DNA from: Lunularia cruciata
Taxonomy: Eukaryota; Streptophyta; Marchantiopsida; Lunulariales; Lunulariaceae
NCBI GenBank assembly: GCA_948567375.1
Contig: OX419759.1
Span: 60,912,593 to 60,976,592 of the forward strand
Direction: 5' to 3'
Length of the DNA stretch: 64,000 bases
Position 1 is the first letter of the stretch. The number at the start of each line of letters is the position of its first letter. A model generated the notes under the pieces. It saw only the letters and a list, made by a program, of their open reading frames with translations, had not been told where the DNA came from and made no database searches. This document shows positions 1 through 10,666 of this stretch, piece after piece. The position numbers and the translations under genes are program-made.

Positions 1-687
1 TCTAGGGTAGATAGTGTGACCCAAATACTCAACCTGCTTGTGGAAGAATCTACACTTCCCAAGATGTAACTTGAGTCTATGAGATCTCAACCTCTCAAAC
101 ACCTCCAACAAATGTCTCTCATACTCCCCACAATAGTTCTATAAACCAAAATATCATCAATATAACATTGAGCAAATCTAATCCTATCCATGACTCTTTA
201 GAACTTGGCAAGAGAGTTCTTTAACCCAAATGCTAAGAACCTCCATTGATATAGTATATCTTTTTTGTGAGATCAATAGCCCAAAATTTTATCTTGGACT
301 TTTCTTCCTCCCTAATTGGTAGTTGATGATATCTTGCTTGATGATCCAAAGTACTAAGACCTTTGCATGCCCAAACATATCAAAGATCTCCTTCGGTGTA
401 GGCATGGCATACCAATTGACCCTAGTCTATTGGTTGATAGGAAAATAATCTCCACACATCCACCTCTTTATGTATTTTCTATGCATATCCTTCTTGGCTG
501 GCATCATTGTAATTGAAGCATACTTTCCATGTGAAATCTCTACCAAAATAGCCTCAAAATGTTCTCTACTCCAACTTTGAATCAATGCTTTCTCCATGTC
601 ACTATATCTATAGGGATGTCAAAAAATTGGTGTATCATTAGTCAATTCAATCCAAATACCTTGTCCTTTAAGAGCACCCAAATTATA
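1..687 (-). pseudogene. Reverse transcriptase fragment of a Ty3/gypsy-type element
   Basis: Read on the minus strand this stretch gives a broken reverse transcriptase. From high to low coordinates: an N-terminal part with HPYRYSDMEKALIQ, then EISHGKYASITMMPAKKD, then MCGDYFPINQ, then YAMPTPKEIFD, and near 150-170 the catalytic-loop motif YIDDILVY. This order and wording are those of Ty3/gypsy RT. Several frameshifts and stops interrupt it, so it cannot be active. It continues the minus-strand element whose gag, protease-like and methyltransferase-like parts lie at 1844-6130, and it runs off the left edge of the window. The RT frame stops near 687, where a different LTR is inserted. Confidence 0.8.
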
Positions 688-773
688 ACAATATAGAGTT
701 TAGCGACAAAGTTAGTCGGACTTACAAAGTAGCACATAAGACAAATTAGCCTAGAATATCCCGGAAGTATCTA

Positions 774-977
774 GGAAGCTTCTTGGGAAGCTTCTCGGTT
801 AGCTTAGCTTGCACCGCAAGTAAGTAGCCTCTAGAAAGAAGCTTCTAGAAGCTTCCAACTAGCTTAGCTTGCACGTCAAGTAGGCGACTTCTAGAAGGAA
901 GCTTCTTGAGAAGCTTCCTAGTTAACTTGGCTTGCACTCTAAGAAAGCGGCTTGAGGAAGTTTCTTGAGAAGCTTCT
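774..977 (+). promoter_or_regulatory. Array of heat shock elements (HSF binding motifs)
   Basis: Four clusters of alternating nGAAn/nTTCn pentamers lie at 774-795, 837-856, 888-918 and 956-977, in repeats spaced about 60-70 bp. The cluster at 837-856 is a perfect run of four pentamers, AGAAG CTTCT AGAAG CTTCC. The others hold two pairs separated by a 2-base slip (TG). A shared segment with TTAGCTTAGCTTGCA follows the first two clusters, and a diverged version follows the third. The array ends about 20 bp before a TATA box. Alternating GAA/TTC units are the known binding site of heat shock factor trimers. Heat inducibility here is inferred, not shown. Confidence 0.65.
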
Positions 978-997
978 CAAGGGCCTTGTATGCTACC

Positions 998-1005
998 TAT
1001 AAATA
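998..1005 (+). promoter_or_regulatory. TATA box
   Basis: TATAAATA about 20 bp downstream of the last heat-shock-element cluster, in the usual order upstream activator then TATA. Transcription would start roughly 25-35 bp further on, near 1030. Confidence 0.55.
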
Positions 1006-1190
1006 CCAAAGCCAAAGTTCATGCTAGGCATTTGGAGTTTTCCCTCATTCAAGTGTCTCAATGTGAGTTTCCATTCTCATATTTCTCTCCTCGGTCTTGG
1101 TCTTTTACCCGAATCCTTCAAATTGAAGGCAAAAAAACTTGTCTAGCTCTTCAAGAACCTCCAAACTCTTTGTCTTTCCCCTCTTATAAG

Positions 1191-1773
1191 TGTAATACAA
1201 GTAGCTAGACATATTATTTGGAGGTGAAAATTGGCTTGGTAACATCTAGAAGGATGTTATGAACAATAGATTAGAAAGATTAGACAAAGGTGTCACCAAA
1301 AGAGTACTTCTACAAATAGGGCAGAAGTTGAAAATAACTTGAAAACTTTAGAGCCAATCTCAGAGGCCTAAGTGGATGAATTAGGCTTCAAAAATGGAAG
1401 ATTCTCTCCCTTAGGGAAAAAGGCTTCCATTATCCTCTATGATTCATCTCATCAAGAGCTTTCCAATGGTACATCACCCATGCAATTCTAAGTTCCCTAT
1501 AGGAAGATTCCCTAAATATTCCCTTCAATCAAACCCATTTGACCAGCTAGATAGGAAAATGATTGACATGTCACCCATCCAAACAACTAATCCAAGGATA
1601 GAGCTTGCTGAAAGGTCACCAATCCATGTATCTGATCCAAGGGTTGAGCTTCCTTTGAAGGGATCCTCTTTGCTATATAATAAAGAGAAGGTGCTCCTTT
1701 GGGGCATTGGAGTATTGAGTGTGAAACTTGCATTTTCTCTTTTTGAGAGTTCTCTTGTCCTTGGAGTATTACA
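1191..1773 (+). repeat. Solo LTR of the chromovirus family (583 bp)
   Basis: Begins TGTAATAC and ends GTATTACA, the 8-bp inverted termini of the LTRs of element A (36084-42668). It shares the internal landmarks of that family: the tract about confined GGTAACATCTAGAAGGATGT, the phrase ACCAAAAGAGTACTTC and a TATATAATAAAGAGAAGG promoter near 1672. The flanking 5-mers ATAAG (1186-1190) and GTAAG (1774-1778) look like a target duplication with one change. No internal retrotransposon sequence is attached, so it is a solo LTR. It splits the heat-shock-element LTR. Confidence 0.85.
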
Positions 1774-1843
1774 GTAAGCTTTGGCTCCTAAGTATCCTCT
1801 ATAGTTGATGTACGAGTGGAAGATGCATTGATTGACTATTATA

Positions 1844-2640
1844 CTTGGCTCTTAGGAGTAGTAATCTCATACCTCCAACCACTATAATCCCCAATCTCAA
1901 CGCAAAAAACTCTCTTTACTCTAGTCGTAAGCTCCATATGTCCTCTAGTTGCATCCCAAGTAGACCAAGGATGTAACCCAAGGAGACCATGCTCACTTGG
2001 ATGGAAACCAAGTAGACTACTCTCACTAGTAGCCATTGGTTGTGTTCTAAGAATACCATGCCCACTTGGTCCATCATCCCCAACATGTGCATGAATCACC
2101 TTGATAGGCACAAATCTCATGTGTTGGAGTGGTGATGTCTATCAAGTGCATCTTACATTGCTCTGCCAAGCCAAGGCTCACAATCCAAGTCAAAAAATTC
2201 ATATCCATAGCCTAAAACCTAATGCTTAAATGCCTTTGACACTACTACAACAACAATAATACTTGTATGAAAACCCATCACTTGCTCCTTCTCATTGATG
2301 TTGAGCTCCATCAACTATTGTAACTATAAATCCCAAACAAGTCCAAGATCTCCCTCTTGAAAAACATAGGACCCTAGAAAACTCATAAGTGTTTGTAAAG
2401 CGGCTTGTAATGTTCTAAGGATAAGAGGATCCCTAATTGTTGACATTGATAATAAGTCAAGATACCGACAAGCCAAGTGTGCCACATGATGTAGAGAGAC
2501 TCACCAAGCAATTTAATATCTCTCCACATACAAGTACCTCTATATTCATATACCCTCCTATAGTTCCGCAGTTAGTCCAATGCTAATCCCACCAAAAAAT
2601 TCCAATAGACATACTCCCTTTATTGGATATTGCCAAGCAA
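1844..2640 (-). pseudogene. DNA cytosine methyltransferase-like domain of a gypsy-type element, internally deleted
   Basis: Minus-strand reading from about 2628 gives KGVCLLEFFGGISIGL followed by a broken RYLYVERY and HHVAHLACRYLDLL. This resembles the SAM-binding motif I region of C5-methyltransferase-like domains (FGG.GTGL, then an acidic residue about 20 residues later). Around 2265-2340 it reads GLVWDL, ELNINEKEQVMGFHT and FFDLDCEPWLG, resembling the domain's C-terminal region. The sequences expected between them, the catalytic Pro-Cys and ENV motifs, are absent, so the core appears deleted. Stops and a frameshift are also present. An open tail of 93 codons (2120-1839) leads toward the RT at 687. 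The family assignment rests on remembered motif patterns. Confidence 0.6.
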
Positions 2641-2949
2641 TGAGTGTGGTATCCAAAAGGTATCAAGGTAACAAACTCTGGAGGCTCATCCTCACATTGG
2701 TCACCTAGTGGTACAAAGGTTCCACTCCAAGCCTACTGCACCAATTGATTTTCATGCTACTACAATGCCTCCTTTGAACTCATACAATGGAACATCCAAG
2801 GTGGATGGAACAATCTCACTCATACTCCAAATCCAAGTGATCTCCTCTGGTACTAGAGTATCCTCTACATGGGCATTCCCTTCCAATAAGTCACTAGGCC
2901 AAGTAATAAATCATTGAAAGCTGAAATTGATGTCACCATAGTCCCAAAT

Positions 2950-3450
2950 TGTAGTGAGACAAGATTGCCACTATTGAAGCGTATAAGTAGGCAACATACT
3001 CATCCTTCACCTGACTGCCAACTTGGTCTATAAGAGGTTGTCTCCTCTCAATAGTCAATATTTAATAGTGTTATACCCATGGGGTATAACAATGCTCCCC
3101 CAACTAACACATCATATGATTCAACTATTGTTGCAATGGCATGAGCTCACACCACAAAGCTATCAATCGGATGACCAAGCTGAATCTAAAAAACAAGCTC
3201 TCCACATGTGATGTATTGTGTAGAACCACCTCCTAGAGATGTTTGGATCTGAAATGTACACCTCTCCACATTGGTCTTTTGTAACTCCAGACCAACAATT
3301 GTAGCCTTCCCCAACATAAAGATATGCACACTAGAGTCTAATAAGACCCTTTATGGTGTATAGACCTTCCTTGAAGGTCCCACCAAACAAAAATCCCCCT
3401 CTGGTTATCCAATAGGACAACTCCAAATGTAAACCACGCTTACTCAAAGG
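2950..3450 (-). pseudogene. Aspartic protease-like domain of the same element
   Basis: Minus-strand translation reads VLLDSSVHIFMLGKATIVGL, then CTFQIQTSLGG, and after two stops YDVLVGGALLYPMGITL and SYRPSWQSGEG. A hydrophobic-hydrophobic-Asp-Ser motif, followed by a glycine-rich loop and a second hydrophobic-Gly motif, is the layout of retroviral-type aspartic proteases. The expected DSG is DSS here. It sits between gag (higher coordinates) and the methyltransferase-like part (lower coordinates) in one transcriptional direction. Several stops make it non-functional. What else it could be: another retropepsin-like fold without protease activity. Confidence 0.55.
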
Positions 3451-3823
3451 CCGGTCTAATTGGTAACTCTTCTAATCTAGCCATTGTTGCATGCCATAGA
3501 ACATTGATCATTGAGCAGATCCCATGCTCTTCAACCAAGTCAGCTCTACTATCAACTACCTCTGCTTTAGAAGCAAGAACCACATCATCGCTACTCTCAC
3601 AAAGTGTAGCAGCCAACCAGAACACTAGAGTTGGGTCAACTCCCAATGTAAACATGTCATTGGCTAAGAATAATGGAAAGTGCACAATCAATTGAGCCGC
3701 CTCCAACATTGAGCTAGACTCAACCAATATAGTAGCAAGTGGCTGACTAGTAGGAAGTCCATTATGCACCCTATCACCACCTAGCACACCTGCACTAAGG
3801 CATCTAGGAGCCATAGATGTCAT
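3440..3823 (-). CDS. Open segment of 127 codons between gag and protease-like domain
   Basis: An intact minus-strand reading frame beginning MTSMAPRCLSAGVLGGD and running into the protease-like region. It is acidic (repeated E and D with hydrophobic residues) and has no motif I can name. It is co-directional with gag and pol and lies where a gag-protease linker would be, so I take it as part of the element rather than a free gene. The upstream gag part is separated from it only by the solo LTR at 3852-4555. Confidence 0.4.
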   Translation of the reverse strand: MTSMAPRCLSAGVLGGDRVHNGLPTSQPLATILVESSSMLEAAQLIVHFPLFLANDMFTLGVDPTLVFWLAATLCESSDDVVLASKAEVVDSRADLVEEHGICSMINVLWHATMARLEELPIRPAFE

Positions 3824-3851
3824 CTATAGTGCCTCAAAGAGTGTAAAGAAC

Positions 3852-4555
3852 TGTAATACCAAGAGCTAGCCATATGATCTAGATGTGAAATTTGGTTTGG
3901 TAACATCTAGAATGATGTTATACATGATGGTCAAAATAGATAAGATAGAAGTATCACCAAAAGAGTACTTCTACTAATAGGGCAGAAACCTAAATAGACT
4001 TGAGAACCTTAGAACCAATAGCTAAACATATGATTTAAAGGTGAGAATTGGTTTGGTAACATCTGGAAGGATGTTATACATGATGGACTAAATAGATCAG
4101 AAAGAGGTATCACCAAAAGGGGACTTCTACTAATAGAGTAGGAACCGAAATATGCCTGAAATCTTTGAAGGCAATTTTGGAGGCCTAAACGGATGAATTA
4201 GGCCTCAAAATGTACAAATTATTTGCTTTGTCTCGTCAAGAGCTTTCCAACGATACCTTACTCATGTGATTCTGAGATTCCTACAAGAAGATTCCTTAAA
4301 AGATTCCCTCCGGTCAAAGCTTTTGTTTGACCAACCAGATAGGACCTAGACCAGACATGTCACCCATCCAAGTAAGTAATCCAAGGGTGGAGCTTGATGA
4401 CATGTCACCTATCTGTGTCCCTAATCCTATGGTGGAGCTTCCTTGGAGGAGATCCTCTTTGTCTATATAATAAAGAGAAGGTGCTCCTTTGGGGTATCAA
4501 ATGTTTGAGTGTGCAATCTTTGTTTTCTCTCTTCTCTTGTCCTAGGAGTATTACA
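3852..4555 (+). repeat. Solo LTR of the chromovirus family with perfect target duplication (704 bp)
   Basis: Starts TGTAATACC and ends GTATTACA, and is similar along its length to the LTRs of element A, including the TATATAATAAAGAG promoter at about 4465. It is flanked by identical 5-mers AGAAC at 3847-3851 and 4556-4560. No internal sequence remains, so it arose by recombination between the two LTRs of a former full element. It sits within the minus-strand gag-to-protease region. Confidence 0.93.
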
Positions 4556-6130
4556 AGAACTAGGGGAGTCTGACCTATCTACCAGTCTCTCCTCTTTGTG
4601 GGTCCAACTCCATTGATGTTCCTCTAGGCTTTAGAGCATGTACTGCATTCTTAGTCACTATGGTAGATGCATCTTCCTAAGTTGCTCCGGACATGAAGTC
4701 CAAGATGTCTCCATCACCAAAATATGAAGTGAAAGCCTCAACACCCGAATCTGATCTCCTCTAAGCTATGGCCATGCTAGCCAATATCTGCTCCAATTGC
4801 TCAATCTGAGTAGCCATGGCTATATCAAAAGTAAGAGTAAGTACTACATCCCTACCGGGTGTGGATCCTCTAACACCACCTTTACCACCTCGTCCTCCAT
4901 GACCTAGAGCTCCTCTACCATTCACCATAGTAGCACTCTCACTCCATAACTCCAAGTGTATGTCAAAGCATCAGTCACTAGTGTGACCAAATTTGTGGCA
5001 AAGCTCACACTATCTCTATGTGGGCTATGATGCACCAAAGTTATCAAATCTGTTGCCTTGAGTGCACTCTCTCCTATTGCACTTTAGAAGTGAGGTCCAC
5101 CACAAGTCCAGCAAGCAACACCACCACTCATTGGCTATTGTTGACCCAAAAATGAAGGTAAGTGTCTAGCTACACTAGACACTCCACTTGCTCCATAGGC
5201 TATACACCTTGTCCTAAAAAACCAACATGGTGTAGTGCACTCTATTGCACTTTAGAAGAAGTAACAATTATGGATAAGGTCTCCCTACCAAATCCAAATG
5301 TCACTAATCGCTCCTCCACCATGTTGAGCTCAATTGCTCAACCAAACCAAAGACCACTACCAAAGTAGGCAAAGTAGCATGTAACAACATAGCATCACAG
5401 ACTCTATGTCGCAACTCCCTATCTAGTATCCCATACCAAAACTAGAATGTTTGGTTCTCAATAACTCCCTAAGTAAAATTGATCAATTGTCTCATGCAAG
5501 TGTATGCCTCATGTAAGCTCTCTCTAGCCTTTTGTTAGAACTCTTTTAAGCTTTTCAAATTGTTAATCTGCATTCCTTGGTCTGCCTCAAACACGAGAAG
5601 AACTCCACCATAGGGTTAAAGCCTGGTACTACACCACCTCATGTAGTAGTACTTCCACTTGTAGTAGCACCATCTTCAAGAGATCCACCAATGCTACTAG
5701 AGCTAGAACTTGTAGGTACTACCAATCTACCCCTAGAAACTAAGCTTGAAGTGATGGAGACATATTTTGGAGACCAATATTGTCTCCATAACTCAATCTC
5801 CTCCAAGTGAGCTCTCTTGAACTCATAATATTTGTCCATCAATGGACCTTCTAAGTGCTACAACAACCTCTTCCATGCCATGAAGGTATGAACAATGTCA
5901 AGTTCTACATCTATTGTAGATCATACTAACTAACAAACTCCTAGATGAAGTTATCCAACTCAATGGTACCCATCATACCAGAGTAATTTTTTAGGACCTT
6001 TAGAGACCTTGAAAATCTCATCCATGTCCCACAACAACAAAGCATAGACACCAAGTGCACTTTGCGTTGAATCAACTCTTATGTCAAACTCCAACTTAGA
6101 GTCAATCTCCTCCCTCATTTGGACATGAGA
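4556..6130 (-). pseudogene. Gag with CCHC zinc knuckle, methyltransferase-type gypsy element
   Basis: Minus strand. A plausible start is the Met at about 6120 (MREEIDSKLEFDIRVDS). A capsid-like part follows (TFMAWKRLL, then DKYYEFKRAHLEEIELWRQY, about 5840-5780) and a Ser/Thr-rich stretch near 5700-5640. A zinc knuckle at 5009-4968 reads CELCHKFGHTSD*C: spacing C-X2-C-X4-H-X4-C, with one Trp codon changed to TGA. A Gly/Arg-rich basic stretch (GRGALGHGGRGGKGG, 4920-4870) comes next. Stops break the frame in several places. Gag would coat and package the element RNA. The domain order places it at the 5' end of the element that continues into 3823-1. Confidence 0.65.
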
Positions 6131-7395
6131 TACAAGCTGATACCAAGCGCCACTTCGAGTAAACCATTACGTATTGCAATGTTATCTCCTCTAGAATCCC
6201 CAAAGAACTCTTTTGTGACAAAGTAACCAAAAACTACAAACCGCAATTGTAACTACCACAAGTACCTCACCAAGAATCACCACCAAGTACCAACACCACC
6301 AATTGAATGTCACCCATTAATGTAGCTCTAACTACAACTACACTAGGAGAAAGAGCAACTTATAACTTGCCATCACAACACACACTCTCACAATCTACAA
6401 GTCATCACTTCTTGTCTCACCAGAGAGAAATACAAGTAGTCATCACTCCAACCTCACTACCAAGAGCACACTAGAGCACCAATTCTCTAAAGTCAGTGCA
6501 CCTCACACAAACATGGTGCACAAACAAGAAGTAGAGAATGGAGAGGGTCCAATCATAACAAGGCTAAACAAAAACCTTCCATCTCATAAACCAACACTAG
6601 ATTGACTTTGCCACCATTTGGCATTTGACATAATAGGAGTTATCTATCTACTTCATAAGCTACAAGGATCATTGAGAATGGGATGAAACTTTCTCTAGCC
6701 AAAATTTGACGTAAATCTTCAACAAAATCTGATATAAATCTCTAGAGTTGGTTGACCGCCAAATACTCTGCTAAATCTTCACTCAAGCCAAATTGGGAAT
6801 ATAAGGATCCTCAAATCTTTAATTTGTGTGAATGGATTCCAACTCCACCTTCAATTTTTCCCTTTAAGCTCAATTTGCACCAAATTGGTCATGTTTTCAC
6901 CTCTTGAGCTCAAAACAAACACTATTGCTTGAAATTGACTCTCTCTAGCTCCAAATTTGGCTAGCGCTTCTACACAAAATCATTTTCAAGAAAACCTAAA
7001 CTACAATCAAGGTACCACAATCCACCGGACTTGGAGATACCACCAACACCCTTAGTTTTTACACCTAATTTCACCCTAACTCTCACTTCTCTGATGTAAA
7101 ATCAGTTTGTTCACAACTCAAATCACACTCAATCATATCAATACTTAATCTATCACTCAACAATCTACCAACAATTGTGCACTGATTACAATCAAGCCAC
7201 ACCCACTCTAGCTAAGAGACTCAAGGTGATGCTTTTTGGCTTTCTATCCATTCTAGCTAGGAACTCAAAAGCTCAACATTAGAGAAGTGAGCTCTTCAGA
7301 GTTTCATTTCCAAGGTATACTTATCATTTTGACCTAGATCTCCAACCCTAACGGCACACCCGACGGTGCAAATGGTACAAGTGACGGTGGGCTCC
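6131..7395 (-). other. Probable leader and 5' LTR region of the methyltransferase-type element
   Basis: No coding frame of note. On the minus strand TTGGTATCAGC near 6140-6155 resembles the start of a methionine-tRNA primer-binding site and lies just upstream of gag, so the 5' LTR should occupy roughly 6155-7395. Clear LTR ends were not found. The segment 7130-7395 reappears inverted at 55.23-55.56 kb. Confidence 0.35.
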
Positions 7396-7439
7396 ATCAT
7401 ATAATTAGTACCCAAACAAGAAATTTGACTATCAAGAAG

Positions 7440-8440
7440 TAGTATATGAGTAATTGCCAAATACCTCTTACTACCAACATTACTACTCTAGAGTTTGAGC
7501 AATCTAGGTTTGATGCTCCAAATGGCGTGACAAAGATACCTTGCATTTTAATTGGAAAATCCAAGCAACTGGCATGTATTAAGCATCTAGAATGGCCCAT
7601 AAAATATTCTCCCAATGAAGATGGATGGATGTGGAAACTTATTGGAGATGGTTCAAAAAAGTGTTCTTTCCACAAGTGAAGAAACAGATTGGATGGCACG
7701 TTCTCTTAACAATGGACAATGCTCCATGGCATTTTTAACCTTTGAACAAGACCATGTTTAAATAGTATTCTTTCCTCCAAACTACATCAGTTGGAAAAAA
7801 ATATACAATGGGAATAATTACAATGCTGAAAGAAAGTGCTAAGTACTTGTACCTAAAAGATGTGCTTGACTTCTTTGAACTTGATGAAGAGACAAAAACC
7901 ATAGCAAGGTAGAAAACTTTGCCAAAGATTTGCAAGGGTCACCTATCTATGGGAATCCATTGCACCTACTTGATGCAATCAATTATGTAAAAAGTGCACA
8001 AGATGTAATATCTTCAATTTCCATGAAGAACTGTTTTATCAAAGTGCTATTATGACACTAGCAAGAGATAGCAATGTTGAAGACATGGAAGACAGTTTGA
8101 TTGTATATGTGATGCAAAACATAGAATCTTTGCATATTTATTTGGAGCTGAAAGAATTGGATATATTTGTTAATGCTAATAATGAGCATAGTGTTTAGTA
8201 TTTATATATTGCTACCATCCTAGAGGATGTGGAAGACGTGTTAGAGTTAATGAGAATTGAAGAAATTGGAAATAACAACAATGAAAGGGATCATGATGAT
8301 ACATGTGTTGCAATTTAAAGGTTTTGAGCTTGTCTATAAAACTATTGTTGATATTGAGGATCAATTTCTCCGTGAAGATATGCAAATAGAGGTAAAAGGG
8401 ACATACTATGGTCTTAGACGATCATTTCAATCATTTTAAC
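7440..8440 (+). pseudogene. pogo/Tigger-type DDE transposase relic
   Basis: Plus-strand fragments in three frames line up in the order of a DDE_1 transposase. They are GVTKIPCILIGKSK (about 7525-7565, the usual IGKS core), MDNAPWHF then VFFPPNYIS (about 7712-7790, second catalytic Asp and the PPN turn), TMLKESAKYLYLKDVLDFFE (about 7827-7885) and HLLDAINYVKSAQ then SMKNCFIK (about 7966-8045). The N-terminal DNA-binding region and the first catalytic Asp are not seen. At least four frameshifts or stops prevent activity. Terminal inverted repeats were not located. Confidence 0.7.
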
Positions 8441-9300
8441 ACAATATTAGAGAGCTAACTTTGAATGTAAAACACAAAAAACTCCAGAATTTATGACAAT
8501 CTACTATTCATTACATGTTTAACCAATATACATTGAACCCCAATTTTGGGACAAAATATTGCATACTTAAGCATGAGATGATTGTATAGTATGTGGTAGA
8601 TCCACCCACAAAAATAGATCTAACTCTATAATAGATCCTTGTGACTATACTTATTGTTTGTTCTCACCTTGAGAAATTTATGTAGTAGCATTGATATGTG
8701 ATCAACATCAAGAACTTACAATCCACTACCATTATCGCAAGAACTAAAGGATATTCCCAATGGTTGATGAGAAATGGTTTGTATGATATATAATGATTAT
8801 ACTTAATCCTCAGTAAGAAGATTTAATTAAATATTTACTGTAGCTAATTTTATGTATTTATTTATATATAAATATATTATCATCTAATATGTTAAAATAT
8901 ATGAAAGACAAAGTAGAGATAACAAAAATTACTATCCTTTTATGATTATGAAATTAGGGATAAATTTCACTCAATTGATCTAGAATAGATAAATCACTAG
9001 AAAACATATAAAATTAATCAACTAAAGATAAAAAAATATTCTGCTCCAACATAAGGAAATTAAGAGATATTCTATGATATTGTACATTATCCTTATTTTT
9101 AATTCTTATATAATAATGATATAGTGTAGAATTATAAGTTTTAATTGTACCTATTAAAGGAAATTAACTTTAAACTTAAACTTCTGAAATAAAGCAAACC
9201 CTATCCTTCTGAAGAATAAATGAAACCAAATGAGAAAATTCAACTGATTTTTTAATTCTCAAATGACCCAAAGGTTCCATCTTCTTACTTACCAAGAAAG

Positions 9301-9790
9301 AGGTTAACTTTTTTACTTATAGTGAAATGTAGACTCAATTTTTTGGTAGTCTTATTTAGATTATATTCTTATTTCTCTTTAAATAAGCAACAACAGTAAA
9401 ACATACAACTTTGAGACTTTGATCCAAATATCTATTTATTTCCATATATCAACCTAGTATAAAGAGGTTAACTTTTTTACTTATAGTGAAATGTAGACTC
9501 AATTTTTTGGTAGACTTATTTAGATTATATTATTATTTCTCTTTAAACAAGCAACAACAGTAAAACATACAACTTTGAGACTTTGATCCAATTATCTATT
9601 TATTTCCATATATCAACCTAGTATAAAGAGGTTAACTTTTTTACTTATAGTGAAATGTAGACTCAATTTTTTGGTAGACTTATTTAGATTATATTCTTAT
9701 TTCTCTCTAAATAAGCAACAGAAGTAAAACATACAACTTTGAGACTTTGATCCAATTATCTATTTATTTCCATATACCAACCTAGTATAG
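9301..9790. repeat. Three tandem copies of a 164-bp unit
   Basis: Units begin with AGGTTAACTTTTTTACTTAT at 9301, 9465 and 9629, an exact 164-bp step. The copies differ at only a few positions, so the duplication is recent compared with the surrounding decayed repeats. No coding capacity. Confidence 0.95.
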
Positions 9791-9812
9791 GCACATCATT
9801 CAAAATATAATG

Positions 9813-9817
<5 letters not shown>

Positions 9818-9888
<71 letters not shown>
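9818..9888. repeat. (AT)n microsatellite
   Basis: About 70 bp of uninterrupted AT dinucleotides directly following the 164-bp triplication. Confidence 0.97.
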
Positions 9889-9891
<3 letters not shown>

Positions 9892-10602
9892 ACTCATAGG
9901 TATATTTCAGATTCAAATATTTTCCACAAATTGGAAAACTCCTAATTTATTATGATAGATTTAATTATTCTTGAATTTATAGTATTGCAGAATTTTATGT
10001 ATTTTAAGTATTTCCTTTAGAGTGAAAATTTCATTTGCCATTCTAATTTAGATTGAAATTTTTGTAACACAAAATATCCCCTAAAAATTTAATATTTTTA
10101 ATGAATGAAAAGCATAGCCATCATTTGTATTTAAATCTTTGTATATGTACCTTGCATGGAAGATCTGTACCTTATTGAAATCATAATAGGCTACGGTACT
10201 TTCTTCTTTGTTTTGTGAATATTGTCTACGTCTTGCTTAGTAGGTGTGATATTATTTGTGAAGAGTTACCTCAAACCAATCATCTATATGCTGAACTGAA
10301 GATCATATCTACAAAGTAGAGTTGCAAGTAGCAAATCTTATTATTTCATCTAATCCGCCATAGGGGAAACAACTTTTGCTAGTGAACAAGTCAAATGGGC
10401 CATTGGGAAAAAAGCGCTGCTCCCAAGCTATGGTCCAAAGACTTTAATTTTGGTGAGCTTCATCAACACCATGGCAGATTTGGTTAGTTGAGGTGCATGA
10501 CCATGCCAAAGCAAATAAGTTGCATATTGATGGGAATGTATAACTTGGATTTAAGGACTCAACTTCAAAATAATTTTATATCCAATAATTCATGACATGG
10601 AT

Positions 10603-10666
10603 ACTCAACTTACATAGTATACTATGTAAGTTGAGTCTAGTCTAAGCATAGTATACTATGCCTAGA
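10603..10666. repeat. Two adjacent palindromes sharing the core CATAGTATACTATG
   Basis: 10603-10636 is a perfect 34-bp palindrome centred on GTATAC (arms ACTCAACTTACATAGTA). 10641-10666 is a 26-bp palindrome with one mismatched pair, centred on the same core. Both could form hairpins. No flanking transposon is evident. Confidence 0.9.

Larger units (their letters stand above)
688..1837 (+). mobile_element. LTR-like insertion with heat-shock-element array and TATA box
   Basis: This block interrupts the minus-strand gypsy coding sequence: RT resumes at 687 and the preceding coding part ends near 1843. The hexamer ATTATA occurs at both edges (682-687 and 1838-1843) and may be the target-site duplication. 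Inside are four palindromic GAAGCTTC-type clusters (774-977), a TATA box (998-1005) and a downstream region split by a solo LTR (1191-1773). Without that inner insertion the unit is about 560 bp, a usual LTR size. The expected TG...CA ends are not intact, so the exact borders and the label LTR are inference. No protein is encoded. Confidence 0.55.

Noticed and set aside
774..977. CRISPR-like spaced repeats
   Set aside because: Spacers are themselves similar and the repeats are GAA/TTC palindromes before a TATA box in plant DNA; a promoter array explains them better.
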